Positions 24,849-33,978 of a stretch of 64,000 bases of DNA are shown here, piece after piece; position 1 is the stretch's first letter, and each line of letters begins with the position of its first letter. This stretch comes from Bradyrhizobium diazoefficiens USDA 110 (GTDB taxonomy: Bacteria > Pseudomonadota > Alphaproteobacteria > Rhizobiales > Xanthobacteraceae), in assembly GCF_000011365.1 (NCBI RefSeq), contig NC_004463.1, positions 7,736,001 to 7,800,000 on the forward strand, written 5' to 3'. The position numbers and the translations under genes are program-made. A model generated the notes under the pieces. It worked only from the letters and a program-made list of their open reading frames with translations, was not told the DNA's origin and searched no databases.

Positions 24849-25013
24849 ATGTCGCTCGGGACCATCCTGATCATCCTGGTGATCATCTACCTGCTCGGCG
24901 GCCTGTCCGGCCGCGTCGGCGGTTACGGCTACGGCATGGGCCATTCCGGCATGGGGATCGGTGGCGTCGTGCTCGTGGTGCTGGTCGTGCTGTTGCTTCT
25001 TGGCAAACTATAA
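24849..25013 (+). CDS. small membrane protein, DUF3309 type
   Basis: 54 residues with AGGGAGG before the ATG. Two hydrophobic segments (SLGTILIILVIIYLLGGL and GIGGVVLVVLVVLLLLGKL) flank a Gly/Tyr-rich linker (GRVGGYGYGMGHSGMG). This is the compact two-helix layout of DUF3309 proteins, common in alphaproteobacteria and of unknown role. It stands alone after the msrB terminator. Confidence 0.8.
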   Translation: MSLGTILIILVIIYLLGGLSGRVGGYGYGMGHSGMGIGGVVLVVLVVLLLLGKL

Positions 25014-25225
25014 ACCATCCAACTAATTGAAATTACTTGATTTATAGCCCTTGCGGGGCTGCCATGCGCGGATTCATCATCTCCCATCGCAGGGGTCGCA
25101 ATTTTGTCAAAACGGCCTATATTAGAGGGCGAAAATGACATGTGCGGCGGGCCCACGCGATTGGCCTCCGCCCTCCCAAACCCCACGCGCTTAAAGCCCC
25201 AGAGAAGATCACGAGGTCTTTGACC

Positions 25226-25519
25226 ATGCGTCCACTGCGTCCGTTCAACTTCAACACTTCCGCCGAGCTCTTCCCCGCCGCGATCCGCAAGAAGAAGCGT
25301 GCCGGCTTCACCTATCGCCGGTTCGGCACCGCGGCCGAAGCCGTGCAGTTCGCGATGGAGCAGTTGCCGACGGATTCGCTGAACGGCGCCTATCTCCAGG
25401 TCGAGGAAGCGCGCTTCGACCAGAATGGCATCCGCTCGCTCTATGAGAGCGAAGCTTTCCCGCTGCCCCGTCGCCGCAAGCCCGAACCGGCTGCCGAGGC
25501 CGACGCCGACGCGGCGTAA
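25226..25519 (+). CDS. conserved small protein of alphaproteobacteria
   Basis: 97 residues from the ATG at 25226. It begins [20 protein letters not shown], followed by [20 protein letters not shown] and an acidic/Ala-rich tail. Soluble, no signal peptide. I recall similar short proteins in rhizobia but no function. A possible promoter (TATATTAG near 25116-25123) lies about 100 nt upstream. It is a single-gene unit, convergent with the DUF4112 gene downstream. Confidence 0.7.
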   Translation: MRPLRPFNFNTSAELFPAAIRKKKRAGFTYRRFGTAAEAVQFAMEQLPTDSLNGAYLQVEEARFDQNGIRSLYESEAFPLPRRRKPEPAAEADADAA

Positions 25520-25606
25520 GTTTTTTCGCCAAGCCCGATCTGCGCAGAAGGCGCGATGGCCGAAAGGCTATCGCGCTTTTGCGTTTTGGAAGCGCAGAGC
25601 GTGGAT

Positions 25607-26164
25607 TCAGATCCGCGGCTGCTTGTCGAGCCAGCGGCGGAGCAGGCGCATATTGCGCATGTTGGCGCGGAACATGACGTCGAAGGCGTCGCCCGCAAGC
25701 GGCACCATGCCGACCACGCCGTCGACCGCGACATTGCCGAGCATGCGCGCCGTGAGGTACCAGGGCGCGCCCAGCGCGCGCGCCTCGCGCACCAGCCACA
25801 GCGAGATCGCGGTGGTGATGATGTCGCCGACGACGGGGATCAGTCCGATCAGGCCGTCGATGCCGTAGCGGATGTTGGTGCCGGGCAGGATGAAGGCGAC
25901 GTCGAGCAGCTTGGCGATCGCCTCGAGCCGCGCGATGCGCTGCTCGCGCGTCAGGTTGCCGAACGGATTGCCTCCCAGCGGTTGGCCCTGACCGAACTCA
26001 AAACGAAACTCGCGAAATCCCCGCTCCAGCGTCTCGGGCCGGATCTCGCGGCCGTCCTGGTCGATGATCGGCCCGCGTGGTTCCGTGCCTGAGAAGGTGG
26101 CGCGCGAACGGCTCCCGGAACGGGATTTGCGCGGAGCAAGAATATCGTCGTCGGACATGGTCAT
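25607..26164 (-). CDS. DUF4112 domain protein
   Basis: 185 residues from 26164; a second in-frame ATG at 26158 is equally possible. The disordered polar N-terminus (~55 residues) is followed by the DUF4112 core: LEAIAKLLDVAFILPGTNIR, then the hydrophobic YGIDGLIGLIPVVGDIITTA and GVVGMVPLAGDAFDVMFRAN. The double 'G.iP..GD' pattern marks the family. It is probably a membrane-associated protein of unknown function. The DUF5413-like membrane gene lies 63 nt upstream on the same strand. Confidence 0.85.
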   Translation of the reverse strand: MTMSDDDILAPRKSRSGSRSRATFSGTEPRGPIIDQDGREIRPETLERGFREFRFEFGQGQPLGGNPFGNLTREQRIARLEAIAKLLDVAFILPGTNIRYGIDGLIGLIPVVGDIITTAISLWLVREARALGAPWYLTARMLGNVAVDGVVGMVPLAGDAFDVMFRANMRNMRLLRRWLDKQPRI

Positions 26165-26226
26165 AGCCCAGGGGAAACTCGCGAGCGCGGCGGAGGTTGC
26201 TGCACCGCGCGCGAACGTCGCGCGGG

Positions 26227-26652
26227 TCAGGTCGGCGCCGCCGCCGCTTGCGGCTCCTCGACATATCTATGCACGAGCCAGGAGGAAAGCACCGACGGCA
26301 CGAAGCCGACCAAGCCGTACAGGATGAACTGAACCGCACCCGAATCCGGCCCGCGCGAGCTGTAGGTCAGCGAGGCCAGGACGAAAGCGAACAGGCCGAC
26401 CAGCAGCATCCGCAGCACCGGGCCGACCCGGCGGATGTGGAGCAGGATGTCATCGACCGCGCCGATCATCAGCGACGGCAGGAAGCCGAACAGATAGCTG
26501 TATTGCAGGGTCTTGAAGAACACTGCGAACAGCTTGCCGACCTCGCCAAGATTGGTCTGGGTCCAGTAACCGGACTGGTAGGTCGTCGTCAGCAGCAGCA
26601 GGAACCCGCCGACAAACGGCCCGACCAGCGCAAACACCAGATAGCGTTTCAT
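26227..26652 (-). CDS. four-helix membrane protein (DUF5413-like)
   Basis: 141 residues from the ATG at 26652 with GAGGG upstream. Four predicted membrane helices: residues ~4-22, ~42-62, ~80-98 and ~107-125. It ends with a polar Ala/Pro-rich tail. It resembles DUF5413-type proteins of Bradyrhizobium as far as I recall. Function unknown. It precedes the DUF4112 gene on the same strand. Confidence 0.7.
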   Translation of the reverse strand: MKRYLVFALVGPFVGGFLLLLTTTYQSGYWTQTNLGEVGKLFAVFFKTLQYSYLFGFLPSLMIGAVDDILLHIRRVGPVLRMLLVGLFAFVLASLTYSSRGPDSGAVQFILYGLVGFVPSVLSSWLVHRYVEEPQAAAAPT

Positions 26653-26796
26653 CAAAGACCCTCACACTTTGGCCCTGTTATAGCAGCGCCTCGGGAACCT
26701 TGAATAGCGGGCGCCGACTCCTCCCCCGGGGGAACAAGTGGCAAGGCGACGAGTTCAGACAGGACCTGAATGACCCCTCTCGGACCGGAGCCGCCG

Positions 26797-27039
26797 ATGT
26801 CCCGCAAATTTCTTCTGGCGACGATCACGCTTGCAACCCTCGGTGGCCTGTCGAGCGCGCCGGCTCTCGCGCAAGGCCACATGGGCACACCGCAGGAGCA
26901 GAACGCCTGCTCGCGCGATGCCTCGCGGCTGTGCCGCAAGGACCTCGGCAATGACGGCGCGGTGCAGAGCTGCCTGCAGGCCAACCGGGCCAAGCTGTCG
27001 AAGTCGTGCAGCAAGGTGTTCGCCAGTCACGGCATGTGA
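26797..27039 (+). CDS. small periplasmic Cys-rich-repeat protein (copy B)
   Basis: 80 residues from the ATG at 26797 (CCGGAG upstream). A signal peptide (to about residue 26, APALAQG) precedes four Cys in the pattern C-x3-DASRLC ... SCLQANRAKLSKSC. It is a paralogue of the proteins at 4299 and 27561, with the same spacing as one Cys_rich_FGFR-like repeat. Two disulphides are likely. Function unknown. Confidence 0.8.
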   Translation: MSRKFLLATITLATLGGLSSAPALAQGHMGTPQEQNACSRDASRLCRKDLGNDGAVQSCLQANRAKLSKSCSKVFASHGM

Positions 27040-27077
27040 AGATCGGAAACAGTCCCTGCGAACGGAGAGGTGAAGCC

Positions 27078-27302
27078 ATGCTGCGCGACGAACAGCTCTC
27101 GATCCTCAGGGACATCAGTCAATCCATTGCCTTTGCCGACGACCGGCAAGGCAAGATGGGACAGTTGATCGCCGACGGCTACGTGATGAAGGACGGCGAT
27201 CTGTTCGAGCTCACGGCGAAGGGCGTCACCGCCGTCGAGGAACACGCCGCCGCACTCGGCGAGAGCGACGCCACAAGCACGCCATCCTATCGCCTCATCT
27301 GA
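27078..27302 (+). CDS. small hypothetical protein, winged-helix-like
   Basis: 74 residues with GGAGAGG before the ATG. The sequence (EQLSILRDISQSIAFADDRQ, then IADGYVMKDGDLFELTAKG) looks like the second half of a winged-helix DNA-binding or PadR-like fold with a hairpin wing, but it is too short for certainty. It sits between two Cys-rich paralogues. No family named. Confidence 0.6.
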   Translation: MLRDEQLSILRDISQSIAFADDRQGKMGQLIADGYVMKDGDLFELTAKGVTAVEEHAAALGESDATSTPSYRLI

Positions 27303-27560
27303 CGCAACGCGTCGCTTTCTGCGTGACGTGCGCGCAACAATTGCGAATTCGTTCGCGCGGACCATTGCAGCCATACGACAATGGCGCATACTTGGCTCGG
27401 GCGGCGCAGCACTTTTCGATTCGAACATCACGAGAGATCGAGCAACCACATGCGGGATGAGGTTCCCGGCGTGATGGCTGAGACATGCGGCAGGTCAAGC
27501 CGCGTGAGGCGCCCCAAAACCAAGCGGCTCAAGCCCACGGAACTCGGGGACACATTCAGC

Positions 27561-27836
27561 ATGACACGCAACCGGACCATCGCAACTCTCTTCGCCCTCG
27601 CCACCACCGCTGTCGCATTCCAGACATCGCCCGGCTTCGCCTTCTCGTCCGAAGCGCAGCAGATGTGCTCGGGCGATGCGATGCGGCTGTGCTCCAGTGA
27701 AATTCCCGACATCCCGCGGATCACCGCGTGCATGGTGCGGAACAAGGCGCAGGTCAGTCCCGGCTGCCGCGCCGTGATGGACCGCGAGCACGCCGCCGCC
27801 GCGGCATCGCGCAAGCGGGAAGCGGCCGCGCAGTAG
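27561..27836 (+). CDS. small periplasmic Cys-rich-repeat protein (copy C)
   Basis: 91 residues from the ATG at 27561. The signal peptide ends near residue 27 (SPGFAF). Four Cys occur as C-x3-DAMRLC ... ACMVRNKAQVSPGC, matching copies A and B. The C-terminus is an Ala/Arg/Lys-rich helix. Separated from copy B by one small gene, so a local duplication is likely. Function unknown. Confidence 0.78.
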   Translation: MTRNRTIATLFALATTAVAFQTSPGFAFSSEAQQMCSGDAMRLCSSEIPDIPRITACMVRNKAQVSPGCRAVMDREHAAAAASRKREAAAQ

Positions 27837-27851
27837 TCATCCATCCAGGAT

Positions 27852-27975
27852 GTCATTCCGGGGCGGTGCGCAGCACCGAACTATGATGCGCAATTGCGCA
27901 TCTGAGAATCCATTTCTCTACGTCACGTGCTGTGCAATGGATTCCGGGTTCGCGCTTCGCGCGCCCCGGAATGAC
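27852..27975. repeat. palindromic element, GTCATTCCGG type (copy 2, variant)
   Basis: Begins GTCATTCCGGGGCG and ends CGCCCCGGAATGAC, with inner TGCGCAATTGCGCA and CCATTTCTCTACGTCACGTGC. Its outer arms and core match the elements at 21523 and 40861, but the middle differs and is longer. It lies between convergent genes. Confidence 0.85.
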
Positions 27976-27995
27976 GGAGGTCGTCCAGGCTTCGC

Positions 27996-29621
27996 TTAGT
28001 CGCCCCACTGCGCGAACGCGTCGTTGAAGGCGCGCTCGCCGGGGGCGCCCTTCTCGATCGCGATGATGGCGCGGCGCTGGTTGGCGTAGACCAGGGGCAC
28101 GTCGAACCAGGAACGCTCCTTCAGGAGCTGGACGTTGCGGGCGCGGTCGGCGTCGACGTTGGACAGGCCGACCAGGAAGAAGCCGTCGGTGACCTTGACC
28201 GCGAGCCCTGCGAGCGGCGTGCCGCGCGCCTGCTCGTTCGACTTCATCAGGATGCCCGGCACGTTGGAGACGCTGCCGCCCGGGAAATCCTGCGGCAGGA
28301 TGAAGGTCAATTCCGCGGTGTGGCTCGCCGGCAGCGAGGAGTCGGTGTTGCGGCGGAACGACATCGTCATCTTGAACTTGCGGTCGGGAATCTCGATGTC
28401 GGCGCGCACGGCGACGTCGGCCTTCTGGTTGCCCGACGCCTTGATCGGCTCGAGCCGCCACACCACCGAGCCGACATATTGCTTGCCCTTCGGATCGGAC
28501 GGATCCTCGTCATAGAGCACGACCTTCTGCGCCACCGGCGCGACCGGCTGGTCGCTGGCCGAGGGCTGGCCGACGCGATCGGGGATCTTCGGCTTGCTCT
28601 GCGGCTGGGACGCATCCTTCGGCGCCTCCACCACCTGGGTCGGCGAGGACTTGAACAGGCCGCTCACGGTCTGGAGCAGCGGCTTGCCCCAGAGAATGCC
28701 GGCGCCGACCAGGATCAACACGATGCCGACGGCGATCGCACTCTTGAACGGGAAGACGGAGCGCGCGCGCTTGGGCTTTTTGGCGTCGCGGTCGAGGACG
28801 GGGATGTGCGGGCGCCCCGACGGCTGCCGCGGCGCATAGCGCTCGGCCTCCTCGACCGACTCGTCATAGGAATAGGGCGCATCGCCCTCGCCGGCGCGGT
28901 TCTCCAGGCTCGGCTCCAGCCGGTCGAATTCCGGCGAGGGCGAGGGCACGTTGGCGTAGGTGCGGCGCGCGGCGCGATTGGCCTGCGCGGCGGCGCCGCC
29001 GAGATCGTTGACGTCGGCGGTGATGTCGCGGAAGCCGCGCACGCCAGGTGCGGGCGGCAGCGGCGGCGGAGGTCCGATGTCCGGCGGACGGCGCCCACCC
29101 GCGCGCTCGCGTCCGGCAGGCGGCGGGACCGGCGGCTCGGGCGGCGGCGGCGCCGGCGGACCGGGCTGGCGCGGCGCATCGAAACGGGGCGCGCGCGGCG
29201 GACGCTGGGCCTCGCCCTGGTCATCGACGTTGAAGGACGGGCGGTCGGCGCGCGGCGGCGGTGGTGCCGGACGGGCGCGCGGCGGAGCAGCCGGTGGGGC
29301 TGCGGCCGGGTTGCCTTCGGTGGCACGGGTGCTGGCGCGGCGGAAGGCATCGCCGCTGCCGCTGCTGCGGGTGCCGCCACCACCGGGGCGCGAGGCCTCG
29401 CGGGCACGCTGGGCGGCCTCCGATTCGACCTTGCGGACAGCCTCTTCCAGCGACAGCCGTTCGCGGGTGATCTCGGATTCGGAGAGCGGCGGCTGCACGC
29501 TGCGCAGCTGTGCGATCAGCGCCGTGCGCGCCCGCTCATAGAGCGCGCGACGGCTTTCGCCGGGAGCGTTGGGATCCAAGGCGGCAATAGCGCGGGCGAT
29601 CAGCGGATAGTAATCAGCCAT
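27996..29621 (-). CDS. hypothetical single-pass membrane protein with long disordered region
   Basis: 541 residues. The first ~90 are helical (DYYPLIARAIAALDPNAPGE, LSLEEAVRKVESEAAQRARE). Residues ~90-280 are Pro/Arg/Ala-rich and probably disordered. One membrane helix follows at ~294-312 (SAIAVGIVLILVGAGILW). The C-terminal ~180 residues form a compact domain ending LVYANQRRAIIAIEKGAPGE, likely periplasmic. I recall homologues in Bradyrhizobium without assigned function. It is 37 nt before purA on the same strand and may be cotranscribed with it. Confidence 0.8.
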   Translation of the reverse strand: MADYYPLIARAIAALDPNAPGESRRALYERARTALIAQLRSVQPPLSESEITRERLSLEEAVRKVESEAAQRAREASRPGGGGTRSSGSGDAFRRASTRATEGNPAAAPPAAPPRARPAPPPPRADRPSFNVDDQGEAQRPPRAPRFDAPRQPGPPAPPPPEPPVPPPAGRERAGGRRPPDIGPPPPLPPAPGVRGFRDITADVNDLGGAAAQANRAARRTYANVPSPSPEFDRLEPSLENRAGEGDAPYSYDESVEEAERYAPRQPSGRPHIPVLDRDAKKPKRARSVFPFKSAIAVGIVLILVGAGILWGKPLLQTVSGLFKSSPTQVVEAPKDASQPQSKPKIPDRVGQPSASDQPVAPVAQKVVLYDEDPSDPKGKQYVGSVVWRLEPIKASGNQKADVAVRADIEIPDRKFKMTMSFRRNTDSSLPASHTAELTFILPQDFPGGSVSNVPGILMKSNEQARGTPLAGLAVKVTDGFFLVGLSNVDADRARNVQLLKERSWFDVPLVYANQRRAIIAIEKGAPGERAFNDAFAQWGD

Positions 29622-29658
29622 TTCTACTCAACTATACGCGCGTCCCGGTAAGAGATCG

Positions 29659-31033
<1,375 letters not shown>

Positions 31034-31208
31034 TGCGCCAAGCCCTCTCCGCGGCCCAAGGCCGCTCGCACGCAAGGCAGCCAACCGGATAAAGGAAGCG
31101 GCCTCTCTAGGCAAGCAAGAACGGGGCTTTTTCGAGGTCGGAAAGGCACTCCAAGCCTTTGATATAACCTTAAAATCCTGAAAGATTCGCGGCCCCGCGA
31201 CAGCGGAA

Positions 31209-31222
31209 TTGACACGCATCAA
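31209..31222 (+). promoter_or_regulatory. FixK/FNR box upstream of P-type ATPase gene
   Basis: TTGAC-ACGC-ATCAA matches the TTGAY-N4-RTCAA pattern of FixK/FNR-type sites and is centred 97 nt before the GTG start. The distance is close to that for napE (94) and the 33979 gene (99). No clear -10 element is seen. Confidence 0.72.
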
Positions 31223-31312
31223 CCGTTCCGGCCCGCGAATGCGCCAAGGGATGGCTGTCACCTCCGCCGCTTACCCTTCCCGGGCCCCCGAGACCGCCAT
31301 GCCGGATATGCC

Positions 31313-33811
31313 GTGACCAAGCCACCGAACAACCAGGCGAGCCAATTCTGGCGCCTGCCGACGGATGCGCTCTGCACCCGGCTCGGCTGCTCCTTGCAGG
31401 GCCTGACTGCGACCGAGGCCGCCGAACGCCTCGGCCGTTTCGGGCCGAACAGCGACGCGCCGCCGCGCATCGAGGGGGCGGCGCGTGCAGTCCTGCGCCG
31501 GCTGCTGGAGCCGCTGTCGCTGATCCTGCTGGTCGCCGGCATCGTCTCGATGCTGACCGGCGACGACGTCGGCGGGCTCATCATCGTGCTGATTCTCGCG
31601 GGCTCGATCGGGCTCGACACCATCCAGGAGGGCCACGCGGTCCGCGCCGCCGAGATCCTCCGCCGTTCGGTGGCGCTCAAGGCCGAGGTCAGGCGCGACG
31701 GCGCCTTCTGCGAGATCGACGTCGACCACGTCGTTCCGGGCGACCTCCTGCGTGTCCGCGCCGGCGACATCATCCCGGCGGATGGGTTGATCCTGGAGAG
31801 TACCGCCTTCACGGCCGGGGAAGCCGCGCTCACCGGCGAGCCCTATCCGGTGCAGAAGCGCGCCGGCGCCGCCACCGACCCCGACGACACCTCGAACGCA
31901 CTGTTCCGCGGCGCCGTGGCGCAGACGGGCGAGGCGATCGCGCTCGTCGTCAGGACCGGCCGCGACACCGTGTTCGGCGCGGCCGCCTCCGCGCTCGCCG
32001 AGACGCAGGCCCCCTCCCCGTTCGAGCGCGATTTGCGCGAGTTCGGCCTCGTGATCGCGCGGGCCACGCTCGCGCTGGTGCTGGTCGTGCTCACCGTCCG
32101 CGTCGTGTTCGGCCGGCCAGTGCTCGATTCGCTGCTGTTCGCGGTCGCGCTCGCGGTCGGGCTGACGCCGGAGCTGCTGCCGATGATCACTACGGTGACG
32201 CTGTCGCGCGGCGCACTTCGGATGGCCGGCCGCAAGGTGATCGTGAAGCGGCTGGCCGCGATCCACGACCTCGGGGCCATGACGGTCCTGTGCACCGACA
32301 AGACCGGCACGCTGACATCGGCCGAGATCACGCTCGCCCGGAGCCTCGACGCCGAGGGCAAGGACAACGCCCGCGCCGCGCAGCTCGGCGCCATCGCGGC
32401 ATCGCTCGGCGGCGATCGCGGCTCGCTCGATGCCGCGCTCGTCGCCGGCCGGCCGGACGCCGCACAGGGCTGGACCTTGGCCGGACGGCAGGCCTTCGAC
32501 TTCTCGCGCCGGCTGGGATCGGTGCTCGCGACCGGCCCCGAAGGCACGCTGCTCATCGTCAAGGGCGCGCCGGAAGCCGTGCTCGCATTGTGCACGATGG
32601 ACGAGCGCGCGCGCACGGCTGCGCTGGCGCGCGTGCGTGAGCTCGCGAGCGAGGGCCTGCGCACCGTGGCGATCGCCTCGCGGGCGTGGAGCGGCGTGCT
32701 GCGCGAGGTCGAGACGGAGGACGAGACCGATCTCGCCTTCGAGGGCTTTTGCGCCTTCGCCGATCCGCCGAAGCCGACGGCCGCGGCCGCAATCGCGCAG
32801 CTCGCGGCGCGCGGCGTGGGCCTGAAGATCCTCTCGGGCGACGACCCCGTGGTGGTGAAGCGGCTCGCGAGCCTGGTCGGACTGAACCCCGAGCGCGTAC
32901 TGTCGGGGACCGACGTTGCGGCGCTCAGCGACGCGGCGCTCGCCGTGCAGGTGCGCTCCACGGACGCGTTCGGCCGCCTCGCGCCGGACCAGAAGTCGCG
33001 CATCGTGAGGGCGCTTCAGGCGGGCGGCGAAGTGGTCGGCTTCCTCGGCGACGGCATCAACGACGCACCGGCCCTGAAGGTCGCCGACGTCGGATTGTCG
33101 GTCGACGGCGCGACCGGTGTGGCGCAGGCCGCCGCCGACATGATCCTGCTGGCTTCGGATCTCGAGGTCGTCGCCGACGGCGTCGCGGAAGGACGGCGCA
33201 CCTTCGCCAACATCCTCAAATATGTCCGCATGGGCGCAAGCTCGAATTTCGGCAACATGCTGTCGATGGCGATCGCCTCGATGGTGCTGCCGTTCCTGCC
33301 GATGCTGCCGACGCAGATCCTGCTCAACAACCTGCTGTACGATCTCTCGGAGCTCGGCATTCCCTTCGACCGGGTCTCGGCGCAGGCAACGGCGCAGCCG
33401 CAGGTGTGGAGCATGTCGAACCTGGCGCGCTTCGCCGCGATCATGGGACCGCTGTCGTCGGTGTTCGACTTCCTGACCTTCGGCGCCCTCATCATGCTGT
33501 TTCACGCATCGCCCGGCGAGTTCCGCACCGCCTGGTTCATCGAATCTATGGCGACGCAGATCCTGGTGATCTTCGTCATCCGCACCAACGGCCGACCGTG
33601 GCGCAATTGGCCCGATCCAGTGCTGTCGGCCTCGTCGCTGATCGCCTTGCTGGTCGCGATGGTCGTGCCGTTCACCCCGGTCGGCACCTGGTTCGGCTTT
33701 GTCGCGCCGCCGCCGTTGATGATGGCCGGCATCGCGCTGCTCGTCGTCGTCTATCTCGCCTGCGCCGAGCTGCTGAAGCCCTTCGCGATCCGCAGCAAAC
33801 GCAAGCGATAG
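31313..33811 (+). CDS. P-type ATPase, MgtA-like (P3B) cation transporter
   Basis: 832 residues, read from a GTG that overlaps a tiny upstream reading frame. It has an N-terminal cation-ATPase domain, the actuator motif TGEPYP, the phosphorylation site CTDKTGT with Asp329 and the hinge GDGINDAPAL. The fourth membrane helix carries VGLTPELLP (282-290), the signature of Mg-importing MgtA-type pumps. The C-terminal NNLLYDLSELGIPFDRV also fits MgtA. It should move a divalent cation, most likely Mg2+, across the inner membrane. The FixK/FNR box upstream suggests low-oxygen induction, unusual for this family. Confidence 0.88.
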   Translation: MTKPPNNQASQFWRLPTDALCTRLGCSLQGLTATEAAERLGRFGPNSDAPPRIEGAARAVLRRLLEPLSLILLVAGIVSMLTGDDVGGLIIVLILAGSIGLDTIQEGHAVRAAEILRRSVALKAEVRRDGAFCEIDVDHVVPGDLLRVRAGDIIPADGLILESTAFTAGEAALTGEPYPVQKRAGAATDPDDTSNALFRGAVAQTGEAIALVVRTGRDTVFGAAASALAETQAPSPFERDLREFGLVIARATLALVLVVLTVRVVFGRPVLDSLLFAVALAVGLTPELLPMITTVTLSRGALRMAGRKVIVKRLAAIHDLGAMTVLCTDKTGTLTSAEITLARSLDAEGKDNARAAQLGAIAASLGGDRGSLDAALVAGRPDAAQGWTLAGRQAFDFSRRLGSVLATGPEGTLLIVKGAPEAVLALCTMDERARTAALARVRELASEGLRTVAIASRAWSGVLREVETEDETDLAFEGFCAFADPPKPTAAAAIAQLAARGVGLKILSGDDPVVVKRLASLVGLNPERVLSGTDVAALSDAALAVQVRSTDAFGRLAPDQKSRIVRALQAGGEVVGFLGDGINDAPALKVADVGLSVDGATGVAQAAADMILLASDLEVVADGVAEGRRTFANILKYVRMGASSNFGNMLSMAIASMVLPFLPMLPTQILLNNLLYDLSELGIPFDRVSAQATAQPQVWSMSNLARFAAIMGPLSSVFDFLTFGALIMLFHASPGEFRTAWFIESMATQILVIFVIRTNGRPWRNWPDPVLSASSLIALLVAMVVPFTPVGTWFGFVAPPPLMMAGIALLVVVYLACAELLKPFAIRSKRKR

Positions 33812-33872
33812 AGATTTGTGACCGCGATATTTCAGATCATTTCGGACCCGCACAAATTTCCACCGACAGCGA

Positions 33873-33915
33873 TTGACGCAGGTCAATCGCGCCCCCTGCT
33901 GCGCGCTCCTAGTAT
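33873..33915 (+). promoter_or_regulatory. FixK/FNR-dependent promoter for the CrtI-like gene
   Basis: TTGAC-GCAG-GTCAA (33873-33886), with flanks extending the arms to GATTGAC/GTCAATC. A -10-like TAGTAT lies at 33910-33915, placing the predicted transcript start about 42 nt from the box centre, the spacing of class II FNR/FixK promoters. The gene start at 33979 leaves a ~57-nt leader. Confidence 0.75.
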
Positions 33916-33978
33916 GGAACCGTGAGCCATGGAGGCGGACCAGGCGTCTGCCTCAATGTTGCAGCGAGGTCACCCGAG

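Noticed and set aside
25021..25060. TTGA repeats after the DUF3309 gene considered as a FixK box
   Set aside because: The half-sites are in direct rather than inverted order, with no TCAA partner at the right spacing.
31271..33886. Long open frame (871 codons) on the minus strand
   Set aside because: It lies antisense to the P-type ATPase, whose motifs are complete; the product is low-complexity Arg/His/Glu-rich, the usual shadow of a high-GC gene.
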